Shown: positions 7,405-17,309, numbered from the stretch's first letter. The stretch is DNA of 36,067 bases from Marinoscillum furvescens DSM 4134 (GCF_003386095.1 NZ_QREG01000037.1:1-36067), one strand, 5' to 3'. Notes: generated by a model not told the origin, from the letters alone. Made by a program: numbers and translations.

Positions 7405-9934
7405 ATCACTCCTTATATATATAGGTATACTACTTGTCTGCCTTTCGGCAAAAAGTCAGGCTACGGTCACCGGTATAATCACCGATTCTACCGGTGTGCC
7501 GCTACCATTTGCTACGGTATATGAGCAGGGCACTACCAATGGCACCACCAGCAATGCCAACGGCATCTACACCCTGAACCTATCGCCTGGCGAGCACATC
7601 ATCGTGGCGCAGTATACGGGCTATCAGAAAAAATCCACCGCTGTAAATGTGGACACCTCTAGCTCCGACATCAAGCTCGATTTTCGGCTGTTGCCGGAAA
7701 CCCTGGTACTGCAAGAGGTGGTAATCTCCGGAGACAAAAAAAACCTGGCCAAACAAATCATACGCAAGGCCATCAAAAAAAGGAAATATTACGCCAATGA
7801 AGTGGCTGCCTATACCACTGAAGTGTATATAAAAGGCCTACAGCGACTAGACAAACGCCCTAAAAACCTCCTCGGCATGACGATCACCATAGACACAGGC
7901 ATCGTCTACCTTTCTGAGTCTATCTCGCGCATCAAGTACCTGCACCCTGACAAGATCAACGAAAAGATGATCTCCAGCAAGGTGAGCGGAAACAACAACG
8001 CCTTCAGCTACAATCAGGCAAGTGAAATGCTCATCAACCTTTATGACAACAGCTTTTATATCGAAGGACTTAGCGAAAGACCCTTTATTTCGCCACTGGC
8101 AAACAATGCATTTCTTTATTACAACTACGAATTTGCCGGCTCCATTATAGAAGAGGACCTGTACATCAATAAAATCAAAATCAGCCCAAAGCGAAAAACA
8201 GACCCGGCATTTAGCGGATACATCTATATAGTGGACAACAGCTGGCGGCTACACAGCGTAGACGTCAACCTCACCAGGGCCAATGGTATCGAATACCTCA
8301 ACTCACTCAACTTCAACCAGGTATTTGCACCAGTAGGGCATGACATCTGGATGCCGATTTCCCAGCGATTTACATTTGAATTTGATGCCTTTGGGTTTGA
8401 AGGAAGTGGACATTTTACAGCCATCTACAGAAACTACGACATAGTACCCAACTACTATCAGCCCAGAAAAAGGAAAGACGAAACCGCTACTAAGCCAAAG
8501 AAAAAAGCCCCGGCATCACCTCCACCTGCTCAGCAGCAGAAAAATGAGGCAGAAGCACTTACGGAGAAAGACTTTAGCAATGCGGTGCTCACCGTAGAAG
8601 AAGGCGCCAACGAACGCGACTCCATGTACTGGGCAGCCGTAAGACCCATCCCCCTCACACCACTAGAGGTAAAAGACTACCAGCTCAAAGACTCGCTCCG
8701 CGAGATCAAATCCACCAAAGCTTATAAAGACTCGGTAGATCAGACCCGCAATCAATTCAAGTTTGGCAACCTGTTTTTTAGCGGATACACACACTACAAC
8801 AGCTACGAGCGCAGGTACCTCACCCTCCCTACACTACTAGAAGGACTACAGTACAACAGTGTAGAAGGCCTGGTGATGAATCTGGAGTTTGGCTTTCAAA
8901 AACGCAATGAACATCATACAAACTACCGCATTACGCCTGCAGTTCGTTATGGATTTGCAAACAAAAAAGTACAGGCTCGCATCGAAGGGTTTAAGCTCCT
9001 AAACCCCAAAAAGCGCTCTTTCATCCTGGGGGGAATCGGCCGATACACCTATCAGCTCAACAATGACAACCCCATCCCCAACGAAACGAACACTTTCTTC
9101 AGCATCCTGAGAGGTAAAAACTACGCTAAATATTACCAGAAAAGCTTTGCGAAAGCAGGCTATCAAACTGAACTCATCAATGGAATGCTCATCACTGCTG
9201 CCGCAGGCTACGAACAGCGTACTCCAATGACCAACCACGCCAGCTACAACCTGGCCAACAGAGACTTTACACCCAACACTCCTACGAACGCAGAAATAGG
9301 AAACACGGCATTTGACACTCATGAGGCGCTACTCGCCTCTCTGCGTTTGGAGCTGAGCTTTGCTCAGCAGTACATAGACCGACCAGACCGAAAAATCATT
9401 CTAAAATCACCCTACCCAAAACTTCACCTTTACTTTAAAAAAGGGTTTCCGCTATTAGGATCAGACGTAAACTACAACCTCCTCAAGGCCGGCAGCACCT
9501 ATGAATTTCGCATTGGCAGCATGGGTACCAGTGAAATATCCACCTGGGCAGGTGCATTTGTAGGTACCAAAACAATGAGCTTTGTAGATTTCGAACACTT
9601 CAACGGAAACAGGATCTACCTCTCCAAACTGGGAGGCCAAAACCTTTTTCAACTTCTCGACTACTATACCTACAGTACTCAAGACCGGTTTTTAGAAGCG
9701 CATTACGAGCACCATTTCAATGAATTTATTTTCAACAAAATCCCGCTGATTAAGCGACTAAACCTACAAGCTGTAGCCAGCGCCAATTACCTCACCACTC
9801 CTACAGCTGGGCAATACATGGAATTAGGCTTTGGTATCGAGCATATTTTTAAATTTTTCCGAGTAGACTTCTTCACCTCTATGCAAGATGGAGCGCATCA
9901 GCGCAATGGCATACGAGTGGGTGCAGGCTTTTAG
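7394..9934 (+). CDS. DUF5686 / carboxypeptidase-regulatory-like outer-membrane protein
   Basis: I place the start at 7394, giving MPCKSLLIYIGILLVCLSAKSQ as a signal peptide, because upstream codons lie inside the previous gene. The mature protein (about 825 residues) starts with a carboxypeptidase-like regulatory beta-sandwich (TVTGIITDSTGVPLPFATVYEQGTTNGTTSN). A long DUF5686-type body follows and ends in beta-strand-rich sequence closing on GIRVGAGF, typical of an outer-membrane barrel. A charged Pro/Lys/Ala-rich linker lies near residues 355-385. Such proteins are common in Bacteroidota and their substrate is unknown. The stop overlaps the convergent gene in the tetranucleotide TTAG. Confidence 0.8.
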   Translation: MPCKSLLIYIGILLVCLSAKSQATVTGIITDSTGVPLPFATVYEQGTTNGTTSNANGIYTLNLSPGEHIIVAQYTGYQKKSTAVNVDTSSSDIKLDFRLLPETLVLQEVVISGDKKNLAKQIIRKAIKKRKYYANEVAAYTTEVYIKGLQRLDKRPKNLLGMTITIDTGIVYLSESISRIKYLHPDKINEKMISSKVSGNNNAFSYNQASEMLINLYDNSFYIEGLSERPFISPLANNAFLYYNYEFAGSIIEEDLYINKIKISPKRKTDPAFSGYIYIVDNSWRLHSVDVNLTRANGIEYLNSLNFNQVFAPVGHDIWMPISQRFTFEFDAFGFEGSGHFTAIYRNYDIVPNYYQPRKRKDETATKPKKKAPASPPPAQQQKNEAEALTEKDFSNAVLTVEEGANERDSMYWAAVRPIPLTPLEVKDYQLKDSLREIKSTKAYKDSVDQTRNQFKFGNLFFSGYTHYNSYERRYLTLPTLLEGLQYNSVEGLVMNLEFGFQKRNEHHTNYRITPAVRYGFANKKVQARIEGFKLLNPKKRSFILGGIGRYTYQLNNDNPIPNETNTFFSILRGKNYAKYYQKSFAKAGYQTELINGMLITAAAGYEQRTPMTNHASYNLANRDFTPNTPTNAEIGNTAFDTHEALLASLRLELSFAQQYIDRPDRKIILKSPYPKLHLYFKKGFPLLGSDVNYNLLKAGSTYEFRIGSMGTSEISTWAGAFVGTKTMSFVDFEHFNGNRIYLSKLGGQNLFQLLDYYTYSTQDRFLEAHYEHHFNEFIFNKIPLIKRLNLQAVASANYLTTPTAGQYMELGFGIEHIFKFFRVDFFTSMQDGAHQRNGIRVGAGF

Positions 9935-12498
9935 CGCATCACATGCAAATATCCCTTGTAGGACGTGCGTGTATATTTCACCACGTAGTAATAGACCCCT
10001 GCCTCTACATTGGCTCCATCCCATACAAACTCCCGGCTCGATGACTCAAACACGGTGGCACCACTTCTATCGTGAACCGCAAAATATTCAAATGCATCAT
10101 CACAGTTGTCTATAGGTAGGTTTTGCTCCGGCCTGGGAAGATCTACCAACCTAAACTCATCGTTTTTCCCATCTCCATTTGGGGTAAACACATTAGGAGG
10201 TAAAAATCGATTGAATCGCTCACGTGTCTCCCGCACTTCAAACGTAACCAGCATGGTGTCCAGCTTCTGAATGGGGCACCCATCATCGTAAGCCAAAAAC
10301 ACGATATCGTAAAAAGCAGAAGTCTCCCCAAAGTCTAGCAGCGAACAGTCGGGCGTCCACCGAAAAGTAGAAGTCACCCGCCCTTTTCCTTTGACCTCTT
10401 CCAGGCTAAGGGTTGGAGAATTGGGCAAACGAGCAGGATTCAAAAAAGTAATACCTACGGAATCATCCTCGTCCAAATCCAGGGCAGTTAGGTCCATTTC
10501 AAAAGGCACATTCACTTCCAGCGCTGTATCTGCTACCTGCACAAACTCTGGACTGTTGTTTTCATCCACATCCACGTGCACTTTAAATACCAGCGTATCT
10601 GCATTCACTACCTCACATCGATCCTGATCTTCGGCTACAAAAAGAAAGGTATAATCATCCTTACCCAGCACCAGGCTTTTGCAACTGACCGCCCAGGAAA
10701 ATGGAGAAACAACCTCACCCACACCGCTGGCGTCATCAAATGTCACTCCTATACTATTTTGATCAAAACCATCAGCTATACAGCGCAAATACAAGGTGTC
10801 TCCATCCAGATCCGTGGCATTCACATCAAAGGTTAGTTGATCGCCAGGGCGTACTACTACTGAGTCACTGACCGAAACACTCACTTCAGGCTCGGTATTG
10901 AACGGAAGGACCACTTCCATATCCAGCCACAGCGGCTCGCTGACTACCTCACAAGTATCCAGGTCCTCTGCCAATATTCCTACCCGAAACTGCTGCTGAT
11001 CGGTAAAATCATACGCCTGGCAACTGGTGTCCCAAAACAGGCTTGCAGTGATCTCTCCACGCACAGATGTCCGGGTCACTAGCGAAAAGCCTCGAGCTTG
11101 CGGGTCAGCCTCCCCCTCTACCACTAGCGATAAAATTATACTGTCGGCATCTACATCTGTAGCCCTGAGCGCTACCTCCAGCAGTGAATCTTCATTTACT
11201 ACAAAGCGAGGACCTACAGGATCAAAGGACGGTGATACATTAGACGGAGGCTCCACGTAGATCGTAAGACGTGCCGTATCCAGCTGGGGTAGCGGACAAG
11301 CATCATCACCAGCAATCAAATCCACTATAAAAGGCTCATCACGGACTGGAGGGCAACCGGGCGCACAAAACTGTACTACCAGCGTATCTACGCCTTCACC
11401 CACATACGCCTGACTGATGCTAAAAACATCCTCAATATCCCCATCAAAGTTTACTCCCTCAGCCCGCAGGCTTATGGTCTCTCCCTGCGCGATATTGGTA
11501 ATCACAAAATCAAAACATTTGTCTTCGTTTACACCGTAGTACAGAGTATCCACTTCAGGGTTAAAAGTTTCATTACCTGGAATTTTCACTCCTACCTCCG
11601 GAGGTTCAGGAGGCGTACACCCGTCTATAGCAAGCATCTGAAAATCACGTTGCACTTCGCCGATTTTCTCATCATCTCGCCACTCTTCTACCACCACCGA
11701 AAACACATACACACCCGGCTCAGCAGGATTGACCAGCAGTAACCCTTTGGTACTGATACTCAGCGGCTGTGCGCCCGGGATGACATTTCTCAGCGAATAC
11801 CCTTCTGCCCACTCCACAGGAATATGTGGTTTGGGCTGTGGGATAGGCAATGGATCGTATGCCGAACTGTTGAGCGGAGTAGCCAGGCGGTACACGAGGC
11901 TATCTCCATCCCGATCTGACCCTGTAAAGCTTGTGTAATAGAGCTGGCCCACACACGCATAGTCACTTAGTGGCTTCAATAGCTCTGGAGAAGAATTGAT
12001 AAATGGCACTCCGTCTTTCCAAAGGGGCGGAATCTCCAGCACATATTTCATACCTGTGCGTACCGGATTTACTATATTTTTAATCACCTCATTTCTACAG
12101 CATCGCTCCCAGGCAATGTAGTAGCCCTCCGGGTCGGCATATGCTTTGGGGTCCAGATTCACTTCTGCGCTCCACACCACGCGCCCCGTTTTGAGCTGAG
12201 CTATGGAGCAGTCTGGCTTCGTATAAGGCACCTCGTCATAAGACACCCGGGTGAGTAAGTGAGTAGAAACAGGCTCTGCGTTGGCTCCATGTCTATTGGC
12301 AAATAGATAGACGGTGTACTGATCTATGATCACGTCATTCTCGTCTTGTGCATCATCACGGTATTGGATGAGGTTGATCCGATAGCGCCCGGGCTCTATA
12401 GTGATAAACTCAATCTCTCCCCCAACAATATGATTTGCACGAGGTGATAGCGCCAAAAGCACACCACAAAGCATCACCCAAAACTTCCTTACAATCAT
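9931..12498 (-). CDS. Secreted protein with gliding-motility (T9SS type B) C-terminal domain
   Basis: The start at 12498 gives MIVRKFWVMLCGVLLALSPRANH, a good signal peptide; an upstream in-frame ATG at 12546 would add 16 polar residues. The product is about 855 residues. The N-terminal part (HIVGGEIEFITIEPGRYRINL) resembles domains of large Bacteroidota surface proteins. The middle has at least three cadherin/PKD-like repeats with acidic calcium-type motifs (ATDVDADSI, NATDLDGDTLYL, ALDLDEDDSV). The last 90 residues (NVFTPNGDGKNDEF to GYLHVMR) are the CHU_C-type sorting domain used by the type IX secretion system. It is probably displayed on or released from the cell surface. It is convergent with the DUF5686 gene. 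Confidence 0.87.
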   Translation of the reverse strand: MIVRKFWVMLCGVLLALSPRANHIVGGEIEFITIEPGRYRINLIQYRDDAQDENDVIIDQYTVYLFANRHGANAEPVSTHLLTRVSYDEVPYTKPDCSIAQLKTGRVVWSAEVNLDPKAYADPEGYYIAWERCCRNEVIKNIVNPVRTGMKYVLEIPPLWKDGVPFINSSPELLKPLSDYACVGQLYYTSFTGSDRDGDSLVYRLATPLNSSAYDPLPIPQPKPHIPVEWAEGYSLRNVIPGAQPLSISTKGLLLVNPAEPGVYVFSVVVEEWRDDEKIGEVQRDFQMLAIDGCTPPEPPEVGVKIPGNETFNPEVDTLYYGVNEDKCFDFVITNIAQGETISLRAEGVNFDGDIEDVFSISQAYVGEGVDTLVVQFCAPGCPPVRDEPFIVDLIAGDDACPLPQLDTARLTIYVEPPSNVSPSFDPVGPRFVVNEDSLLEVALRATDVDADSIILSLVVEGEADPQARGFSLVTRTSVRGEITASLFWDTSCQAYDFTDQQQFRVGILAEDLDTCEVVSEPLWLDMEVVLPFNTEPEVSVSVSDSVVVRPGDQLTFDVNATDLDGDTLYLRCIADGFDQNSIGVTFDDASGVGEVVSPFSWAVSCKSLVLGKDDYTFLFVAEDQDRCEVVNADTLVFKVHVDVDENNSPEFVQVADTALEVNVPFEMDLTALDLDEDDSVGITFLNPARLPNSPTLSLEEVKGKGRVTSTFRWTPDCSLLDFGETSAFYDIVFLAYDDGCPIQKLDTMLVTFEVRETRERFNRFLPPNVFTPNGDGKNDEFRLVDLPRPEQNLPIDNCDDAFEYFAVHDRSGATVFESSSREFVWDGANVEAGVYYYVVKYTRTSYKGYLHVMR

Positions 12499-12565
12499 AT
12501 GTCTAATTCGAGCTAATCTGCATTGTACCTCTCCTTCTTCATGCAAAGCATCACAAAGTATTCGT

Positions 12566-12573
12566 TAGTTTTG
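12566..12573 (+). promoter_or_regulatory. Possible -7 box upstream of the small ORF and rRNA methyltransferase
   Basis: TAGTTTTG is an exact TAnnTTTG match. It lies 4 bp before a GTG at 12578 and is divergent from the T9SS-type gene. If used, transcription would begin at or next to that GTG. Confidence 0.4.
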
Positions 12574-12577
12574 CGCC

Positions 12578-12772
12578 GTGAGGAAGGTAGGTAAATTTAT
12601 CGAAAAGCTGGAGATTCACGGCACCTCCTCTAAAGGAAAGCGCAGCTACCGGCTGGAGCACCTGACAAACTGCAAGCGCCAGGAGATAAGGTTAAAGGCA
12701 ACACCATCCGGATACTCCATAGGGCAGATTAAAAGAATGAAATGGCTAGAAGATCAAAAAATAGTTTCGTAA
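12578..12772 (+). CDS. Small basic protein, unknown
   Basis: This 64-residue ORF begins with GTG, preceded by a -7-like box, and overlaps the start of the rRNA methyltransferase gene by 31 bp. The sequence is rich in Lys and Arg (KRSYRLEHLTNCKRQEIRL) with no recognisable domain. Codon choice looks like that of neighbouring genes, and the frame is open through the whole leader of the next gene. It could be a real translationally coupled protein, or the region could be only a 5' leader. I do not recognise it. Confidence 0.4.
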   Translation: MRKVGKFIEKLEIHGTSSKGKRSYRLEHLTNCKRQEIRLKATPSGYSIGQIKRMKWLEDQKIVS

Positions 12773-14193
12773 AACGCGGCGAAGTAATAGAAATCACGAT
12801 TCGAGAATACGCCTTTGGAGGAAAGGGGATCGGAAAAATCTCAAACGAGCATGGAGATTTTGTGATTTTTGTACCCAACACCATTCCTGGCCAGCAGGTA
12901 AAAGCACAGGTCAAAAAGATCAGCAAAACGTATGCAGAATGTAAGCTCCTGGAGGTAATCCAGCCATCTCCTGATGAAGTAGAAGTGCCGTATCAGGACA
13001 TTCCCGGCGCACCTTACATCCAGCTACCACTGGACAAACAACACGCCTACAAAAAGCAGAGCACACTGGAGCTATACCGAAGGATTGGAAAAGTAAACGA
13101 CGTAGCATCCCTTTTTGATGAATTTGTAAGCTCACCTGCCACGTTTCACTACCGCAACAAAATGGAGTATGCCTTCTCCGCCATCGGCTATGACCGGGAG
13201 CTAAAAACCGATGTAGATGAGTTCACGCTTGGATTCAAAAAAAGGGGCACCTGGTGGTGTGGCGATGACCTCAAAAAGGATTCCGGGCTGTTTGACAAAG
13301 AGCTGGAAGATCAGCTTCACCTCATCAAAGCATATTGCAAAGACACCGGACTTGCCCCCTGGCATGCCCCCAGGCAGGAAGGCTTTTTCCGGTATTTTGT
13401 GGTGAGAAAATCAAATAAAACCAACCAGCTGTTGTTCAATCTGGTGACCACATCAGATGGCTTGGAGCAGTTTGACCTACAGAAGTTTGCTGACTTCTTG
13501 GTTACTCGCTTTGGGGAGCGAGTAGCCGGCTTGATCCACACCACGAATGACGAAGTAGGTGATCGCACCATCGCCACTACCGGCGAAATCCAGCTCATCT
13601 ACGGAGAAGATAAAATTGTGGAGGAGCTCAACGGTCTCAACTTCGAAATCAGCATGAAAAGCTTTTTCCAGACCAACCCACAGTCAGCAGAGAAGCTGTA
13701 CAACAAAGTGGTAGACTATGCACTGGAAAAGAAAGAAACCGTGGACAACAACATCGTGCTGGACCTCTTCTGTGGCACGGGCACCATCGGGCAAATACTA
13801 GCATCCAAAAGTGAAAATGCGCAGATAGTGGGTGTGGACATAGTGGAGTCGGCCATCGAAAATGCCCGGGAAAACGCTGAGCGAAATGGTATCAAAGGCG
13901 TGAAGTTTCATGCTGCTGATGTGGGTAAATTCTTGAAAGAGCACCCACAATACTCCGGTAAAATCCGAACGGTCATTTTGGATCCGGCCAGAGCAGGCAT
14001 CGCCCCGAAGACCTTACAAAAAATCATAGACCTCAACGCTGAGCGCATGGTCTACGTGTCTTGCAACCCTGCCACACAGGCGCGTGACATAGAGCAACTC
14101 GAACTTGCTGGTTATGCACTGAAGAAATTCAGCCTCGTTGATCAGTTTCCGCATACGGCGCATGTGGAAAGTGTGGCGTTGTTGGAGAAGTAA
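12742..14193 (+). CDS. 23S rRNA (uracil-C5)-methyltransferase, RlmD/RumA-like
   Basis: The 483-residue product has an N-terminal TRAM domain (about 10-70, GEVIEITIREYAFGGKGIGK). A central RNA-binding part follows, then a SAM-binding Rossmann domain with DLFCGTGTIGQ (about 342-352), VGVDIVESAIENARENAERNG, LDPARAGI (Asp414) and the catalytic cysteine in VYVSCNPATQ (Cys441). These are the marks of the RNA m5U methyltransferase family. The [4Fe-4S] cysteines of RlmD, expected after the TRAM domain in a CxxxxxCGGC pattern, are absent: the site reads DIPGAPYIQLPLDKQ. Fe-S-free members exist (RlmCD-like), so it may still be active. The exact target uridine is uncertain. Confidence 0.88.
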   Translation: MARRSKNSFVKRGEVIEITIREYAFGGKGIGKISNEHGDFVIFVPNTIPGQQVKAQVKKISKTYAECKLLEVIQPSPDEVEVPYQDIPGAPYIQLPLDKQHAYKKQSTLELYRRIGKVNDVASLFDEFVSSPATFHYRNKMEYAFSAIGYDRELKTDVDEFTLGFKKRGTWWCGDDLKKDSGLFDKELEDQLHLIKAYCKDTGLAPWHAPRQEGFFRYFVVRKSNKTNQLLFNLVTTSDGLEQFDLQKFADFLVTRFGERVAGLIHTTNDEVGDRTIATTGEIQLIYGEDKIVEELNGLNFEISMKSFFQTNPQSAEKLYNKVVDYALEKKETVDNNIVLDLFCGTGTIGQILASKSENAQIVGVDIVESAIENARENAERNGIKGVKFHAADVGKFLKEHPQYSGKIRTVILDPARAGIAPKTLQKIIDLNAERMVYVSCNPATQARDIEQLELAGYALKKFSLVDQFPHTAHVESVALLEK

Positions 14194-14304
14194 GAGTCGG
14201 CATGCATAATTGAGCATACCTCTCACTACCTAAAACCGACCTTAACAACGGACATTTAGTATATTGGCCGGTAGCATTAGCGATCACTACTAGCCAATAT
14301 ACCA

Positions 14305-15141
14305 ATGAATCAAGCACAGTACACCACAAAAGGAACTGGAAAACAGGACATCCTAATTATTCCAGGAGGACCTGGTTTGGACCACAGTTATCTCCAGGCA
14401 TTCTTCCAACACCTGGACCTTTCCACCTATCGAGTCACCACTTTTACCCCAAAAACGTATCTGGCAACAGATTTTAGTAAAGTAAGCTATGAGGCTTTCA
14501 CACAAGATCTCAAGGAAATTCTTGAGGAAATCGATGCAACAACCCCTATCATCATCGGCCATTCATTTGGGGTGACCATCGCCACTGAAGCCCTCAAACG
14601 ACTCAATATTCCAGTCAAGGCCTTCATCTCCCTCAACATGCCCGAATCAATCACCAAATACAACAGCAACTTGCGGGTGTTGATCGAACAATTACCGGAA
14701 TCGCTATCAAGTAAAATTCTGGAGTTTGAAGAAAAGGGGGACTTTGGGGATGAGTTTTTCGGATTCGTTTTAAGCGAATGGTATCCCCGACACGCGATGA
14801 AGATCACGCCCTTCCCGGAAGAGTTTATGAAAAGCATGGCTACATTTAACAAAGGTCTGTGGGCATATGCTATGGGCCCCAACCTTTTTCGGATGGATGG
14901 AGCACTCGCTGACTGGGAAATCTATGAAGCATTTTATGCGCTCGATTTCCCGAAACTATTCGTGTGTGGTGACTCAGATACCATCTTCACAGAAGACGTG
15001 GAATCCATGGCACAACAAAGCAAAAATGGACACTCATTTACCTACCCTGACGCTGCTCATTACCCGTTCATCGAAAACCCAGACACCTTCTTTAGAAAAC
15101 TAAACGCATTTTTGAGTAATTTACCTGCAGATACCAAGTAG
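14305..15141 (+). CDS. Alpha/beta hydrolase
   Basis: The 278-residue cytosolic hydrolase has an oxyanion-hole motif PGGPGLDHSYL near residue 17, the nucleophile elbow GHSFG (Ser87), a candidate acid in CGDSDTIF (Asp223 or Asp225) and the catalytic His252 in DAAHYPF. The PGGPG motif resembles proline iminopeptidases, but general alpha/beta hydrolases share it, so the substrate is not known. It ends 8 bp before the LuxR-type regulator and may form an operon with it. Confidence 0.8.
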   Translation: MNQAQYTTKGTGKQDILIIPGGPGLDHSYLQAFFQHLDLSTYRVTTFTPKTYLATDFSKVSYEAFTQDLKEILEEIDATTPIIIGHSFGVTIATEALKRLNIPVKAFISLNMPESITKYNSNLRVLIEQLPESLSSKILEFEEKGDFGDEFFGFVLSEWYPRHAMKITPFPEEFMKSMATFNKGLWAYAMGPNLFRMDGALADWEIYEAFYALDFPKLFVCGDSDTIFTEDVESMAQQSKNGHSFTYPDAAHYPFIENPDTFFRKLNAFLSNLPADTK

Positions 15142-15149
15142 CAGGAGCC

Positions 15150-15884
15150 GTGCCAGCCAAGACAGCAGTAGAACTAAACGAGGATATCAGAAAGAATTTT
15201 GCACAAGCCAACATATCAGGCGAGTCCAAATATGTGGATGTCTTTAGTCTGCCAATCCAGAAACCTATTTATGAAGTTCAGGTCAACCGCTTTACTGTCA
15301 ATCCAAATGCCAAAGTAGCAGGCTTCTCAGCTAACGAACTTCCGTCATTAGAACACTATTACGATATTATGCTGCCAGAAGATCGAGCATTTATCCTCGA
15401 TTACAGCAGCAACCTGGTCTCTTACATGGGCAATAACTTTTTCAATGATGATCACCAGTTGCTAGAAGAGTCTTCGCATGTAACCTTCCGCATGAAAGGC
15501 AAAAGAGGAAAAATATACACCTACAAAAGAATCTCCATACTCAACGGAATCTGCCAACAAAAAATAAGCAGTAATGTAAGCTATCTCGAGGACATTACCT
15601 GGCTAGGCTCCAGTAACATAAGAAAATGGAAAACAGAGGGAAAGAACCTCATCGGATTCGATTATAACATGCCAGAGCTCGCCCTGTTACGCAATACACT
15701 TTCTGGTCGGGAATTGGAAATCCTGAGACTCCTCGCCCGTGGATTTAGCTCATCAGATATTGCCAATGGACTATTGATTTCCATTCACACCGTAAAAACG
15801 CATCGTAAAAATATGTTGCGAAAACTTGAGGCGGCAAATACCGCGGAGCTCCTATCTATTGCCCGAGATCTGAAGCTGTTTTAA
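15150..15884 (+). CDS. LuxR-family transcriptional regulator
   Basis: The 244-residue product starts at GTG, preceded closely by AGGAG. The C-terminal 65 residues are a LuxR/GerE helix-turn-helix (LSGRELEILRLLARGFSSSDIANGL, then SIHTVKTHRKNMLRKL). The N-terminal 170 residues resemble a PAS-like sensor (HYYDIMLPEDRAFILDYSSNL), with no phospho-acceptor receiver domain visible. This architecture is common in Bacteroidota. It likely regulates neighbouring genes such as the hydrolase, but no operator is recognisable. Confidence 0.85.
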   Translation: MPAKTAVELNEDIRKNFAQANISGESKYVDVFSLPIQKPIYEVQVNRFTVNPNAKVAGFSANELPSLEHYYDIMLPEDRAFILDYSSNLVSYMGNNFFNDDHQLLEESSHVTFRMKGKRGKIYTYKRISILNGICQQKISSNVSYLEDITWLGSSNIRKWKTEGKNLIGFDYNMPELALLRNTLSGRELEILRLLARGFSSSDIANGLLISIHTVKTHRKNMLRKLEAANTAELLSIARDLKLF

Positions 15885-16036
15885 GAGCACATCTTATTAC
15901 AAACCCGGCACTTCCAATCACCATTCACTCACATCAGTAACCCTAAAATATCGACACTTTGTGTTTCTTTGCGGAAAACATGGGTTTCGTCATGTTTCTT
16001 TCAATCACAGGTTATTCATCTAACGCCAAAGTAATC

Positions 16037-16399
16037 ATGCAAAACGACCCTACTTTAGACCCCAAATACCTGGGAAAAATTTCTGCAGACTTTGTAAAAG
16101 TGGCTGAGCAGCTAAAAGAAGCTGCCTATCAGATCAGAAAACGCAATTTTTCGGAGTACCCTATTTTTCCGATTTCCAAAGAAGATATTCCTATCGGGCA
16201 GCTACTTTACGAAAAAGGTAAAATGACCAACGAGTGGAACTACTACGCCTCATTCCTGGAAGAGTTTGAGCAACGTGAGCTGGTAGCCGAGAAAGAAGCC
16301 TTCAAACAGGCCTACAAGGATGCTGATGAATTTTGCTGCTTATTTATCGTAGATAGAGAATTTACCAACTTCGTATTTATCCCCTACCCCGTAGATTGA
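16037..16399 (+). CDS. Small conserved-looking cytoplasmic protein, unknown
   Basis: I prefer the ATG at 16037 (MQNDPTLDPKYLGKISADF), because the longer reading from 15959 adds an unlikely cysteine- and phenylalanine-rich tail overlapping promoter-like DNA. The product is about 120 residues, acidic, with no signal peptide or membrane helix. It has an N-terminal helix (ISADFVKVAEQLKEAAYQIRK) and ends in beta-like sequence (CCLFIVDREFTNFVFIPYPVD). I do not recognise a named family. It lies 47 bp before mscS. Confidence 0.7.
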   Translation: MQNDPTLDPKYLGKISADFVKVAEQLKEAAYQIRKRNFSEYPIFPISKEDIPIGQLLYEKGKMTNEWNYYASFLEEFEQRELVAEKEAFKQAYKDADEFCCLFIVDREFTNFVFIPYPVD

Positions 16400-16446
16400 T
16401 TGAAATCTTTTTGTAACAATTTTTCCATTGAGAAGATTATAAAAGC

Positions 16447-17283
16447 ATGGAAGAACAAATGAATAAAGCAAAAGATCTATCTGCTCAGGCAATGGAGTAT
16501 GTATGGACCTATGGCCCTAAAGTAGTACTGGCGATTATTACGCTGATCGTTGGTCTGTGGATCATAGGCATCATCACCAAAAACCTGAGAAAAGTAATGA
16601 CCAAGCGGGAAATGGACCCTTCATTGGTTCCTTTCCTTACCACCATTCTGAGTGTAGCATTGAAAATCATGCTGCTTATCTCGGTAGTAGGTATGGTAGG
16701 TATAGAAGTCACCAGTTTCATTGCTGTATTAGGTGCTGCAGGGTTGGCAGTAGGACTCGCCCTGCAGGGAACCCTACAAAACTTTGCAGGTGGTGTGGTA
16801 CTGCTAATTTTACGCCCATTCAAAGTAGGCGATGTAGTAGATGTAAAAGGCTACCTGGGCACCATCAAAGAAATACATGTGTTTTACACCATAGTGAGCA
16901 CTTTTGACAAAAAAACAGTCTACATCCCTAATGGAGACCTGGCAAACTCTGACATGACTAATCTATCACAAGAAGAAATTCGTCGGAACGCCTGGACATT
17001 CGGAATCGGATACGGTGATGATGTGGATCAAGCCAAAACCGTTCTCAAAAGGCTGATCGATGAAGATGAGCGTATCCTGGATGATCCTGAGCCTTTTATT
17101 GCTGTAGAATCTCTTGGTGACAGCTCTGTAAACCTTGTAATACGCGCCTGGAGTACAGCTGCAGACTTGTGGCCTGTCCACTTTGACATGAATGAAAAGG
17201 TCTATAAGGAGTTTGCAAAAGAAGGCCTCAATATTCCGTTTCCTCAAATGGACGTGCACCTTCACAAGGAAAAAGAAGATTGA
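16447..17283 (+). CDS. mscS: Small-conductance mechanosensitive channel MscS
   Basis: The 278-residue inner-membrane channel releases solutes when membrane tension rises. Three transmembrane helices are visible (about 22-40, 62-84, 90-125). The pore helix TM3 has the Gly/Ala-packed sequence AVLGAAGLAVGLALQGTLQN, followed by FAGGVVLLILRPFKVGDVV, the most conserved MscS block. The rest is the beta and alpha/beta cytoplasmic vestibule. The length equals that of E. coli MscS. A terminator follows at 17310. Confidence 0.95.
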   Translation: MEEQMNKAKDLSAQAMEYVWTYGPKVVLAIITLIVGLWIIGIITKNLRKVMTKREMDPSLVPFLTTILSVALKIMLLISVVGMVGIEVTSFIAVLGAAGLAVGLALQGTLQNFAGGVVLLILRPFKVGDVVDVKGYLGTIKEIHVFYTIVSTFDKKTVYIPNGDLANSDMTNLSQEEIRRNAWTFGIGYGDDVDQAKTVLKRLIDEDERILDDPEPFIAVESLGDSSVNLVIRAWSTAADLWPVHFDMNEKVYKEFAKEGLNIPFPQMDVHLHKEKED

Positions 17284-17309
17284 CCCTTACTACAAACACA
17301 CAATTTGCG

